Below are positions 1 through 8,406 of a stretch of 64,000 nt of DNA, one piece after another (within the stretch, counting starts at the first letter, position 1; the number at the start of each line of letters is the position of its first letter). The stretch comes from Pseudomonadota bacterium (lineage in GTDB: Bacteria > Pseudomonadota > Gammaproteobacteria > Burkholderiales > Sulfuriferulaceae). The stretch lies in the NCBI GenBank assembly GCA_021790515.1, contig JAJYHV010000026.1, forward strand, positions 61,167-125,166. Direction: 5' to 3'. The translations under genes and the position numbers were made by a program. The notes beneath the pieces were generated by a model. The model ran no database searches, was not told the DNA's origin, and saw only the letters and a list, made by a program, of their open reading frames with translations.

Positions 1-884
1 ATGATGCGGCAGCGCGGTATACTGAGTTTTGCAAGAGCAGTTTCCCGTTTGAACAGGATTTGCGTGGCCTGAAAATTGTGGTGGATTGTGCGCATGGCGC
101 TTCATATCACATTGCGCCGCAGGTATTCCATGAACTGGGTGCCGAGGTCATTGCCGTTGGCAATACGCCGGATGGCACTAATATCAACCGTGAATGTGGC
201 GCGACACATACCGCAACCATGAGCGCCGCCGTTCGTCAGCATCGCGCTGGTTTCGGTGTGGCGCTGGATGGAGATGCTGACCGGGTCATGATGGCCGACG
301 CAGATGGCCGTATTTTTGATGGCGATCAGTTGTTGTACATCATCGCCAGATTCCGTCAATCGCTTGGCAGATTGAAAGGCGGTGTGGTGGGAACGCTGAT
401 GAGCAATCTGGGTTTGCAGCATGCGCTGGAGCGTTTGTCGATTCCGTTTGTGCGCGCCAGGGTGGGTGATCGGTATGTACTGGAATTACTGAATGAACGT
501 GGTTGGTATCTGGGTGGTGAGTCCTCCGGGCATATCCTGTGTTTGCAGAAGCATACCACCGGAGACGGTATCATCGCCGCTTTGCAGGTATTGCGCGCGT
601 TGCGTGAAACCGGTCAGACACTGGCGGAATATACGGCGGATTTGCACATGTATCCACAATGTCTGCTTAATGTTCGTGTGGCAACACCGGTAGACTTGCA
701 GCATGGCGACATACGGCACGCGGTTGAACGGGTAGAAAAGGAATTGGGTGTGAACGGCCGGGTGGTGTTGCGGTCGTCAGGAACCGAGCCGCTGGTTCGG
801 GTAATGGTCGAAAGCGCCGACGGTGCACAGGCACAGCGACATGCCGAAAGTATCGCCGCTGCTGTCCGTGCGGCAGTACGGTAA
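1..884 (+). CDS. glmM: Phosphoglucosamine mutase, 3' part (gene enters from the left edge)
   Basis: GlmM interconverts glucosamine-6-phosphate and glucosamine-1-phosphate in the cytoplasm, on the route to UDP-GlcNAc for peptidoglycan and lipopolysaccharide. The ORF track begins at an internal TTG, but the frame is open to the window edge (DAAARYTEF.. upstream), so the gene is cut by the window, not truncated. About 293 C-terminal residues are visible of a family length near 445. The metal-binding loop DGDADR, the sugar-binding GGESSGH and the C-terminal phosphate-binding RSSGTEPLVRVMVE are all present. The active-site serine lies off the window. The stop codon TAA coincides with the outermost bases of the neighbouring insertion sequence, so the original end of the gene may have been slightly altered. 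Family assignment is secure. Confidence 0.95.
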   Translation, partial: DAAARYTEFCKSSFPFEQDLRGLKIVVDCAHGASYHIAPQVFHELGAEVIAVGNTPDGTNINRECGATHTATMSAAVRQHRAGFGVALDGDADRVMMADADGRIFDGDQLLYIIARFRQSLGRLKGGVVGTLMSNLGLQHALERLSIPFVRARVGDRYVLELLNERGWYLGGESSGHILCLQKHTTGDGIIAALQVLRALRETGQTLAEYTADLHMYPQCLLNVRVATPVDLQHGDIRHAVERVEKELGVNGRVVLRSSGTEPLVRVMVESADGAQAQRHAESIAAAVRAAVR

Positions 885-917
885 TCCCCCCATTTTTAGT
901 TGGGGTCAGAAGTAGGG

Positions 918-1655
918 TTACGCGGCCATGGCCAGCCGTTGTTTCGGTGTAATGCCACCCAAGGCCATGTGTGGGCGGTCGTGGTTATAATCATACATCC
1001 ACTTCGTTGCAAATAGCTGGACTTCGGCCAGGTCTTGCCACAAATACTGCGATAGCCATTCATAACGCACTGTCCGGTTGAACCGTTCGACATAAGCATT
1101 TTGTTGTGGGTTTCCGGGCTGGATATAATCCAGCCGGATGCCTTGCCTGGCTGCCCAGTCCTGCAACAGGCCGCTGATATATTGTCACTGCGAATGGCAA
1201 CCGGCTTGCCCCGCCATTCGATGTTCTGGTTCAGTGTTCGAATCACCCGTTCCGCTATCTGCAAGCTGATCATGCATGAAATCCATCGACCAACATTGGT
1301 TGATGGATTCTGGCACTGCAAGCGCTTCAGGTTTTTCCCTCACCAGCCGTTTTCTGGGCTTGATGCGCAGATTCAGCTCCAACTCCTTGTAAATTCGATA
1401 TACCCGTTTGTGATTCCAGCCAAATTCTTTTACGTTGCGCAGCCACAAAAAACACAGTCCAAAGCCCCAGTTGCGATGATTGTCCGTCAGCCGGATCAGC
1501 CAGTCGGCGATCTCGGCATTTTCGCTGTTCAGCCTGGCTTCATGACGATAGCAGGTTTCGCTAATGACCATGATATTGCAAGCCAGCCGGATCGAAATCC
1601 CTTTGTTCGCCACCAGTTCCTTGGCCACCTCGCGGCGTCGAGATGGCCGGGTTAT
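918..1655 (-). pseudogene. Broken IS3-family transposase OrfB (DDE integrase)
   Basis: The OrfB reading can be followed only by changing frame. One frame gives the start (ITRPSRRREVAKELVANKG) through CWSMDFMHDQLAD. About 30 codons that normally follow are missing near position 1272, and a second frame resumes at ERVIRTLNQNIEWRGKPVAI. A second loss of about 10 bp near 1190 removes the GPEY part after the second catalytic aspartate (RSDN). The rest (QDWAARQGIRLDYIQPGN to GGITPKQRLAMAA) is in a third stretch of frame and holds the catalytic glutamate in NAYVERFNRT. The DDE residues survive, but the protein cannot be made in one piece. Confidence 0.85.
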
Positions 1656-1915
1656 TTTTTTCCGAGGATCTCCTTCAGGATGTCGCCCTTCAGTCGTTCC
1701 TCGGCGTACATCTTCTTCAGCCGGGCGTTCTCGGCTTCCAATTCTTTCAAGCGGGACATCATTGGCACATCCAACCCGCCGTACTTCGCGCGCCATTTAT
1801 AAAACGTTGCCGTGCTGATTCCGTATTCCCGGCAAATCTCCGGTACCGGCGTGCCGCCTTCTACCCGTTTCAATGCCTCAATGATCTGACTATCCGTGAA
1901 TTTTGACTGCTTCAT
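1652..1915 (-). CDS. IS3-family transposase OrfA (helix-turn-helix subunit)
   Basis: This 87-residue protein has the standard OrfA layout. An N-terminal helix-turn-helix (FTDSQIIEALKRVEGG, then REYGISTATFYKWRAKYGG) binds the element ends, and a leucine-zipper-like tail (LKELEAENARLKKMYAEERL) allows oligomerisation. In intact IS3 elements a -1 frameshift near the end of orfA fuses it to the DDE catalytic OrfB. Here orfA is open, but its partner is broken, so the element cannot move by itself. The start ATG lies about 60 bp inside the right terminal repeat, as expected. Confidence 0.85.
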   Translation of the reverse strand: MKQSKFTDSQIIEALKRVEGGTPVPEICREYGISTATFYKWRAKYGGLDVPMMSRLKELEAENARLKKMYAEERLKGDILKEILGKK

Positions 1916-2119
1916 GTAGAGCTCCCTCGTATCGAGAAAATTCTACTTCCAATCCCAACTTTTTGCTGGGGGGATTACCAGTGGATTGTAGTAAAATTCG
2001 GTATAAGCGGAAGGTTGTCGGCATTAACGGATCGCAGGATCGATAATCGAAATAATATCAAATTCTTACAACATTTTCTGCCATTTTTATGAAATATTCA
2101 GATTGAGGCATAAACATAA

Positions 2120-3283
2120 ATGCTTGGCGTTTTCAATCCATTCTATTATTTTTTTGTTATAGCGATTTTGCTGATTTTTGCCAAAAATCCACTTTTCAAT
2201 TTAGCTGACGCGTCTTGGCATAGCACCACAAACAGAACGGTTAATATCGATGGCTTGAGGGGAATCCTCGCACTGAGCGTTCTCGTACAACATGCAGCCT
2301 TCCTGCATAATTCTCTCATCGGACTAAGTTGGCAAATTCCTATCCCCAACTTTTTTAATCAGACTGGACAGGCCAGTGTATCGCTTTTTTTTATGATCAC
2401 CGGTTTTTTGTTTTGGAGAAAAGCGGTAGAAGCCAATGGTCGCCTGCGTTGGGGTAAGTTGTACATCACCCGGTTTTTTAGAATCGCGCCTGTTTATTAT
2501 TTTTCCGTAGCGATCGTACTTTTTATCGTCTTTTATGCAAGTCACTTTCACCTGCGGGAATCACCAGCCAAATTGATGAAAGAGCTTTTTCCGCTATTAT
2601 TGGCGGGGTTTTACAAAGTGGGTCATCACATTAACGGCACAGATGCAGCGATAATAAACGCAAGCGTAACGTGGACACTCCGCTATGAATGGGAATACTA
2701 TCTACTGATATTACCAATATCAGCCATTTTTACGAGGCGTGTGGGTTGGCATATCTGGTATTCGGTGTCTGGATTTGTCTTGTTAACCATCATCACCATC
2801 AGATCACCTTCAAGTCACTCCGCTATTGCTTTGTTGGAATTTTTTGGAGGGATGTTGTGCGCATCAATCCATGAAAATTTTATATTAGTAATGAGTAACC
2901 GCATGAATTTTATATTTTCATTTGTTGTGTTGCTTCTATTATTGCTACTTGCGTTTTTTAAAACGGCTTATCAAACAGCACCTTTTTTAATTTTATGGGT
3001 AATATTTTTGCTCATCACTTCCGGGTGTTCTATTTTTGGTTTGCTGTCATCCAGAGCGGCAAGAAGGTTAGGCGAGTTGAGTTTTGATATTTATTTGTTA
3101 CATGGCATTGTGTTACATACTATTTTTAATTTCCAGAGCGTAAACAATTTCGCCCGGTCATCAACAATTTATTTCTGGATGCTGATTATACTTGTGGCCA
3201 TGCTCGCAGCACTGGTGGCCATGGCTACACATTTGTTGATAGAAGTGCCCGGAATTGGTTTTGGTCGGAAGTTGTCTCGCTAA
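2120..3283 (+). CDS. Acyltransferase-3 family membrane protein
   Basis: This 387-residue inner-membrane protein has about ten hydrophobic segments and belongs to the acyltransferase-3 (OafA/YrhL-like) family. Such proteins transfer acetyl or other acyl groups across the membrane to surface sugars. The N-terminal hallmark VNIDGLRGILALSVLVQHA includes the conserved arginine and histidine, and SVSLFFMITGFLFWR is the second typical block. The substrate cannot be told; O-antigen or exopolysaccharide modification is a fair guess. It stands alone between an insertion sequence and insertion-sequence debris. It is visibly richer in A and T than the neighbouring genes, which fits horizontal acquisition. 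The start has only a weak ribosome binding site. Confidence 0.85.
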   Translation: MLGVFNPFYYFFVIAILLIFAKNPLFNLADASWHSTTNRTVNIDGLRGILALSVLVQHAAFLHNSLIGLSWQIPIPNFFNQTGQASVSLFFMITGFLFWRKAVEANGRLRWGKLYITRFFRIAPVYYFSVAIVLFIVFYASHFHLRESPAKLMKELFPLLLAGFYKVGHHINGTDAAIINASVTWTLRYEWEYYLLILPISAIFTRRVGWHIWYSVSGFVLLTIITIRSPSSHSAIALLEFFGGMLCASIHENFILVMSNRMNFIFSFVVLLLLLLLAFFKTAYQTAPFLILWVIFLLITSGCSIFGLLSSRAARRLGELSFDIYLLHGIVLHTIFNFQSVNNFARSSTIYFWMLIILVAMLAALVAMATHLLIEVPGIGFGRKLSR

Positions 3284-3760
3284 AGCATGATGCTTTCGGG
3301 AAACGGGAAACAGGGAACAGATCACGTTTTTTTGTTTTCACGAAAATACTTTTTGCGAATTTACCGTTCTGGCAAAATTTTGATGTGTGATCAAACCATT
3401 ACACACATTTACTCTGCGTCGAACAGCAACGCCGGGGTATTGCAAAAATAGTTGAGTGTTTTATACTGTTAATTCCGCTACTCTTGGAGTGCGATCATGA
3501 ACACGTTCTTGAATGAGTTTCGTTCGCTTGATGCCATCAAGGTCAGTGAATGTCTGGTGACTTGGCACATATTTCGTAATTTGCTTGAAGCTGAAGATTT
3601 TGCATCCAATATTATGCTGGGTGACGGGCAGCATATCAGCGGCGGCAAAGATTTCGACAGTATTGGGCCATTGTGGTGGGTTGGCGTGGTTGTGGATGAT
3701 TTGGAACATTGGGGCAATCACGCTGCCGTGAACAAGCATGCGGCGTAGTTTGCCCCCGCT

Positions 3761-4149
3761 GTCAGGATATTTGTCGCATCAACCATTCTTCAGGCTGCTA
3801 TTTGAGCCGATCTTTTCGGATTCAAACTGACATCCGGGCGAATGCGATTCAAGATCACCGTGCTGGTCAAACAGCACAAAGATCAGGTGCGGTTGCATTC
3901 GCTGAACGCCTGCCCGATCAACTCCGCTTTACCTTGTCAGCGGGGGTGGGTCAATTTTATTGGCCGCACCCCCGGTGGGTCAGTTTACTTGGCCATTGAC
4001 AATTATATATCAGCAAGCCAAAGCGAAACATCCGCAACGCTGGTCGGGGAAAACACGAAACTGGTAACCTGTTGGTGCTGTTAATTTGAATCCGGAAAAA
4101 CCGGTCCAAATGGCAGCCTGAAGAATGGTTGATGCGACAACTATCCTGA
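3761..4149. repeat. Inverted repeat of about 71 bp flanking 240 bp
   Basis: The arm at 3762-3832 (TCAGGATATTTGTCGCATC...) is matched on the opposite strand by the arm at about 4078-4149, with 9 mismatches by hand alignment (about 87%). The inner 240 bp contains the paired GTGGGTCA motifs. The arrangement looks like opposed ends of an old mobile element; no transposase gene remains. Confidence 0.75.
3946..3994 (+). repeat. Two GTGGGTCA-type motifs, 29 bp apart
   Basis: GTGGGTCAATTTTATTGGCC at 3946 and GTGGGTCAGTTTACTTGGCC at 3975 are near-identical 20-mers. Repeated GGGTCA-type motifs near an end resemble the multiple terminal repeats of IS21-family elements. This comparison is from memory and is tentative. 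Confidence 0.5.
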
Positions 4150-4358
4150 AAGACGTCGCAAAGGCCGAATTGCCGACAGTGGCATTGCCGTTTCAATTGG
4201 TTCACGTGGAGACTATTACTCAGGCAGCCCATTTCTCCAGTCTTGCCCAGTCTGGATTGCTTACGAATCCAATCCGATTTTGCACGGAACAGCGCAAAAT
4301 GCTCACCGTTCCGAAACTTTCGGTCCAACCGCAGATTGCAAATAGCCGAAAAAACGGC

Positions 4359-5120
4359 TCAGCCGAATTTCCCGGTAATGTAATCTTCGGTTTCTTTTTT
4401 GCTCGGATTGGTGAAAATGACGTCGGTACGACCGAATTCCATCATCTCACCCAGGTACATGTAGGCAGTAAAATCTGATACGCGAGCGGCTTGCTGCATG
4501 CTGTGGGTCACGATAGCGATGGTATACTCGGTTTTCAGTTCGTGAACGAGTTCTTCGATACGGGCGGTTGAAATTGGATCAAGTGCGGAGGCAGGCTCGT
4601 CAAGGAGCAATACTTCCGGCTTGACAGCGATGCCCCGCGCAATGCACAAGCGTTGTTGTTGCCCACCGGACAGGCTATAACCACTTTGGCTGAGTTTGTC
4701 TTTGACTTCGTTCCATAACGCTGCTTTTTTGAGTGCCCATTCGACTCGGTCGTGGAGTTCTGCGCGCGAGACTTTTTCGTATAGCTTGATGCCAAAGGCG
4801 ATGTTGTCGAAAATGGACATCGGGAATGGAGTTGGTTTTTGAAAAACCATTCCGACTCGGGCGCGCAGGGTGTTGAGGTCAGTTTTTTTGTCGAGAATAT
4901 CAACGCCATCGAGTAGAATCTGCCCTTCTGCCCGCTGTCCTGGATAAAGATCATACATGCGGTTCAAGGTGCGCAGCAGGGTGGATTTACCGCAACCAGA
5001 AGGGCCGATGAATGCCGTGACTTGATTGACCGGGATATCAAGGTTGATGTCTTTGAGCGCGTGATTTTTACCGTAGTAAAAATCGAGCTTGCGCAGGCTG
5101 AATTTGATATTGGTTTCCAT
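4359..5120 (-). CDS. pstB: Phosphate ABC transporter, ATP-binding protein
   Basis: PstB hydrolyses ATP on the cytoplasmic face to drive high-affinity phosphate uptake through PstA and PstC. It has 253 residues, the usual length. The Walker A motif GPSGCGKST lies at about residues 39-47. The Q-loop (VFQKPTPFP), the signature LSGGQQQRL, the Walker [13 protein letters not shown] and the switch histidine (VTHS) are all intact. It is the last gene of pstSCAB and starts 22 bases after the pstA stop. phoU, which usually follows and links Pst to PhoR signalling, is absent; insertion-sequence debris takes its place. Confidence 0.97.
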   Translation of the reverse strand: METNIKFSLRKLDFYYGKNHALKDINLDIPVNQVTAFIGPSGCGKSTLLRTLNRMYDLYPGQRAEGQILLDGVDILDKKTDLNTLRARVGMVFQKPTPFPMSIFDNIAFGIKLYEKVSRAELHDRVEWALKKAALWNEVKDKLSQSGYSLSGGQQQRLCIARGIAVKPEVLLLDEPASALDPISTARIEELVHELKTEYTIAIVTHSMQQAARVSDFTAYMYLGEMMEFGRTDVIFTNPSKKETEDYITGKFG

Positions 5121-5142
5121 GAGGCTCTCGCTGGATGGTGGG

Positions 5143-5979
5143 TCACTGTTCTTTTTTGAATAAAATGCGCGCGCTGATGCTAAGTATCAGTACCAGACTG
5201 GTAGTAAGCAATGCGCCAGCCCAGGCAAGGTTGTGCCAATCATCATAAGGGCTCATGGCCATCTGGAAAATGACAACGGGCAGGTTCGCCATGGGAGCGT
5301 TCATGTTGTTGCTGTAAAACTGGTTGTTCAGCGCGGTAAACAGCAGAGGCGCGGTTTCTCCGCTGATGCGGGCGATGGCCAGCAATATGCCGGTAATCAT
5401 GCCGGCTCGTGCCGCGCGCCAAGTGATCATGGTGACGACCATCCAGCGTGGTGCGCCGAGTGCAGCGGCGGCCTCGCGCAGCGTATCCGGGATAAGTCTC
5501 AGCATGTCTTCTGTCGTGCGCACTACCACAGGAATGACCAGCAGCGACAGGGCAAATGAGCCTGCCCAACCAGAAAAGTGGTGAACACGCATGACATAAA
5601 TTTCGTAAATGAACAGACCGACAATGATGGATGGTGCAGAAAGGAGAATGTCGTTCAGAAAGCGTGTGATGGGCGCCAGCCAGCCGCGCTGGCCGAATTC
5701 GGCCAGATAAGTGCCTGCCATGATACCAACCGGTGTGCCAATCAGCGTGCCGACGAACGACATCATCAAGCTGCCGGCGATGGCATTGACAAGGCCGCCA
5801 TCGCTTCCCGGCGGAGGGGTGCTTTCGGTGAACAGTTTGACGTGCAATCCATGAAAACCGAAATCGACCAACGTCCACAGAATCCATCCCAGCGCCATCA
5901 GGCCAATCAGCATGGCGATACCGGAGATGACCAGATTGGTACGGTTGAGCAACAGGCGTTTGGCGTAGGGTGAAAACAT
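5143..5979 (-). CDS. pstA: Phosphate ABC transporter, permease PstA
   Basis: PstA and PstC form the inner-membrane channel for phosphate. This 278-residue protein has six predicted membrane segments, beginning with [20 protein letters not shown]. It has the ABC permease EAA-type loop ([18 protein letters not shown]) that contacts PstB. It starts 8 bases after pstC with a good ribosome binding site (AGGA a few bases before the ATG), so the genes are co-transcribed and probably co-translated. Length and motifs are normal for the family. Confidence 0.96.
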   Translation of the reverse strand: MFSPYAKRLLLNRTNLVISGIAMLIGLMALGWILWTLVDFGFHGLHVKLFTESTPPPGSDGGLVNAIAGSLMMSFVGTLIGTPVGIMAGTYLAEFGQRGWLAPITRFLNDILLSAPSIIVGLFIYEIYVMRVHHFSGWAGSFALSLLVIPVVVRTTEDMLRLIPDTLREAAAALGAPRWMVVTMITWRAARAGMITGILLAIARISGETAPLLFTALNNQFYSNNMNAPMANLPVVIFQMAMSPYDDWHNLAWAGALLTTSLVLILSISARILFKKEQ

Positions 5980-5987
5980 GAGGGATC

Positions 5988-6965
5988 CTAATCTTTATTG
6001 CCTTCCTGTTTGCGCAGTTGCAGCAACAGGATTTTTGAAATTGCCAATACCACGAACGTGATGAAAAACAGGATCAGGCCAAGTTCGATCAGAGCAGAGG
6101 TATACATCTTGCCGACTGCTTCGGTAAATTCGTTCGCCAACGCCGAAGAAATGGTGTTGCCCGGCATCAGGAGTGAAGTGGAGATGTCATGCGAATTGCC
6201 GATCACAAAGGTGACAGCCATGGTTTCACCCAGCGCGCGTCCCAGACCAAGCATGATTCCGCCCACGACACCAATGCGGGTATAGGGCAGTACAATATAG
6301 CGCACCACTTCCCAGGTCGTGGCGCCCAGACCGTAAGCAGATTCTTTCAGCATGGGTGGAACGATTTCAAACACGTCACGCATGACGGATGCGATGAAAG
6401 GAATGACCATGATGGCAAGGATAAGGCTTGCGGTCAATACGCCGATGCCCATGGGAGCGCCCTGAAACAGGAAACCGATAACCGGCAGGTTGCCGAGGTT
6501 GTCGATAAGCCATTGTTCAATGTGGTCGCCAAAAAAGGGTGCGAAAACAAACAGTCCCCACATACCATAGATGATGCTGGGGATGCCCGCAAGTAATTCG
6601 ATGGCAATTCCCAGTGGACGTTTAAGCCAGTTGGGTGACAACTCGGTCAAAAACAGTGCGATACCAAAACTGATGGGAACACCGATCAGCAAGGCGATGA
6701 ATGAGGTAACCAGCGTGCCGACGATAGGTACCAGACCACCGAATTTTTCGGTAACGGGATCCCACGCAGTGCCGGTGATAAAGCCGAAGCCAAATTTATG
6801 AATGCTGGGCAGGCTGCCAATGATTAGCGATACCAGAATGCCGAATAACAGGGCAAATACAATAAAAGCAAAGAGTTGTGCCAAGCTAACAAAGATTTTG
6901 TCTTGTATGGCGAAGCGTTGCATGCGCGTGTCGTGCGATGAGGTTTGATTTGACGTGGAAGTCAT
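5988..6965 (-). CDS. pstC: Phosphate ABC transporter, permease PstC
   Basis: PstC is the second membrane subunit of the high-affinity phosphate importer. The ORF track begins at 6992, but the internal ATG at 6965 ([13 protein letters not shown]) has an AGGA about 5 bases upstream and gives a typical 325-residue protein, so it is preferred. Six hydrophobic segments follow, with the permease loop at [17 protein letters not shown] and the conserved start of the fold near [17 protein letters not shown]. It lies between pstS and pstA in one minus-strand operon. Confidence 0.95.
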   Translation of the reverse strand: MTSTSNQTSSHDTRMQRFAIQDKIFVSLAQLFAFIVFALLFGILVSLIIGSLPSIHKFGFGFITGTAWDPVTEKFGGLVPIVGTLVTSFIALLIGVPISFGIALFLTELSPNWLKRPLGIAIELLAGIPSIIYGMWGLFVFAPFFGDHIEQWLIDNLGNLPVIGFLFQGAPMGIGVLTASLILAIMVIPFIASVMRDVFEIVPPMLKESAYGLGATTWEVVRYIVLPYTRIGVVGGIMLGLGRALGETMAVTFVIGNSHDISTSLLMPGNTISSALANEFTEAVGKMYTSALIELGLILFFITFVVLAISKILLLQLRKQEGNKD

Positions 6966-7052
6966 GTTTTCCTGACCGGGTTTGTGTTCCACGCCACGGC
7001 GACAGGAATATCTGCCGTCGTGGCGTAAAACGCTACAAAATGGTGTTGGATT

Positions 7053-8093
7053 TTACCAGATTGCTTTGCCGCTGGCGTCGTGAATTTTTTCAGACCAATC
7101 TTTTTCGATCAGATCGGTGACACTTTTTGGCAGAGGAACGTAATCCAGATCTTCAGCCAATTTGCCGCCTTTGTTGAATCCCCAATCGAAGAATTTCAGC
7201 ACAATCTTGCCATTTTCGGGATGGTTTTGTGTGGTGTGCATGAGAATGAAGGTGGCGCCCGTGATGGGCCAGCTCATTTTACCCGGTTCGTTGGTCAGCA
7301 TTTCATAAAAATCAGGTATTTTTGACCAATCGGTACCGGCAGCAGCAGCCTGGATGTTGGCGGCAAACGGAGGGACATATTGACCCTCGCGGTTTTGCAT
7401 CAATACATACGCCATTTTGTTTTGTTTGGCATAAGCGTATTCTACATAGCCAATCGACCCTTTGATGCGCTGTACAAAGGATGCCACGCCTTCATTACCC
7501 TTGCCGCCTACGCCGGCAGGCCAAGGGATGGAGGTATCAACACCGACTTTTTTTGCCCATTCCGGGCTGACTTTTGACAGATAGCTGGCGAAAATGAACG
7601 TAGTACCAGAACCGTCAGAGCGGTGAACAACGGTGATATGGGTGGATGGCAGATGCATGCCGCGATTCAATGCTTCAATTTCCGGGCTGTTCCAGGTGAT
7701 GACCTTGCCCATGTAAATGTCGGACAATACTTTGCCGTTCAGATGCAGTTTTCCAGCCTGTACGCCAGGAACATTGACAACGGGAACGACACCGCCGATG
7801 ACGGTAGGAAACTGCATCAAACCATTCTGTTTCAGCACTTCAGGTTTCAGTGGCATGTCCGAAGCACCAAAATTGACGGTGTTGTTTTCGATCTGTTTGA
7901 TGCCGCCACCAGACCCGATGGACTGATAGTTCAGGCTGACGCCGCTGCTGGCTTTGTATGCTTCGGCCCATTTGGCATAAATCGGGTAGGCGAATGTCGA
8001 GCCGGCACCAGTCATTTCTCCGGCGCTGGCAACTCCGGCGCTGAGCATTAATGCGGCAAGCAGGGTGTGGGTGACAAGATTCTTTATAGACAT
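7053..8093 (-). CDS. pstS: Phosphate-binding periplasmic protein
   Basis: PstS captures phosphate in the periplasm and hands it to PstCA. A signal peptide (MSIKNLVTHTLLAALMLSAG, cleaved near ASAGE) precedes the mature N-terminus GEMTGAGSTFAYPIYAKW. The phosphate-binding loops YQSIGSGGGIKQ, FGASDMP and RSDGSGTTF are intact. The start at 8093 is chosen over the track start at 8114 because GGAG lies about 6 bases before it. About 60-90 bp of untranslated sequence separates it from pstC, a usual place for the step-down in expression between binding protein and permeases. Confidence 0.96.
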   Translation of the reverse strand: MSIKNLVTHTLLAALMLSAGVASAGEMTGAGSTFAYPIYAKWAEAYKASSGVSLNYQSIGSGGGIKQIENNTVNFGASDMPLKPEVLKQNGLMQFPTVIGGVVPVVNVPGVQAGKLHLNGKVLSDIYMGKVITWNSPEIEALNRGMHLPSTHITVVHRSDGSGTTFIFASYLSKVSPEWAKKVGVDTSIPWPAGVGGKGNEGVASFVQRIKGSIGYVEYAYAKQNKMAYVLMQNREGQYVPPFAANIQAAAAGTDWSKIPDFYEMLTNEPGKMSWPITGATFILMHTTQNHPENGKIVLKFFDWGFNKGGKLAEDLDYVPLPKSVTDLIEKDWSEKIHDASGKAIW

Positions 8094-8406
8094 GCATTTC
8101 TCCATATTAATCAATCGAATGGCTGATATTTAACAACGGGTTTCCGTTGCGGGTTTTTAACTGGTTTCACTTTGTTCCCCAGGCCGGCATGGTTCAGCGT
8201 GATTTGGTCATGTTGGTCACCAACGCGTCCGGTACGTTTTTGACCCGCTTTGAACACAGAGCCGGACTCATTTCAGCATTCATATTCTACTTGAGATATA
8301 TTGCAGAAACATGACGATGTACAGATCGTCTATCAGCATTATTTTCCGTATATCATGACTACGTGTGTGGATTGCTGAAAATTTCAGGTTCTCTGTGAGG
8401 TAAACA
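8094..8406. other. Divergent intergenic region between pstS and glnE
   Basis: These 313 bp must hold the promoters of the pst operon (minus) and of glnE (plus). I looked for PhoB boxes (tandem CTGTCAT at 11-bp spacing) and found nothing convincing; the closest, CTGTACATCGTCATG on the minus strand, is not in the right register. No small gene is evident. Confidence 0.5.

Larger units (their letters stand above)
882..1977 (-). mobile_element. Decayed IS3-family insertion sequence
   Basis: The element is bounded by imperfect terminal inverted repeats. The left end reads TAATCCCCCC, and the right end reads the same on the other strand; further inward matches include AGTTGGG/GAAGTAG-type stretches. 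It carries an IS3-type orfA and a broken orfB on the minus strand. The length of about 1.1 kb is short of the usual 1.2 kb or so because orfB has internal deletions. The bases flanking the ends (tacgg left, ccagt right) show no target duplication, so one side may have been rearranged after insertion. It looks closest to the IS51/IS407-like part of the family, by OrfA and OrfB wording; subgroup is tentative. Confidence 0.85.
3284..4358. other. Gene-poor region with insertion-sequence debris
   Basis: No convincing gene is present in this 1.07 kb. The best open frame (3497-3748, plus, 83 aa) has a GGAG about 7 bases before its ATG, but its product (MNTFLNEFRSLDAIKV...) is not recognised. Competing frames on the other strand make it doubtful. 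The right part holds a 70-bp inverted repeat and two GTGGGTCA-type motifs, described separately. The region lies where phoU usually follows pstB. Confidence 0.5.

Noticed and set aside
3461-3739. 92-aa minus-strand ORF and its 83-aa plus-strand counterpart
   Set aside because: Both are open over the same stretch and neither is recognisable. The plus-strand one has a better ribosome binding site, but the evidence is too thin to call a gene.
8094-8406. PhoB box upstream of pstS
   Set aside because: Expected from knowledge of pst operons, but no pair of CTGTCAT-type half-sites at 11-bp spacing was found by eye.
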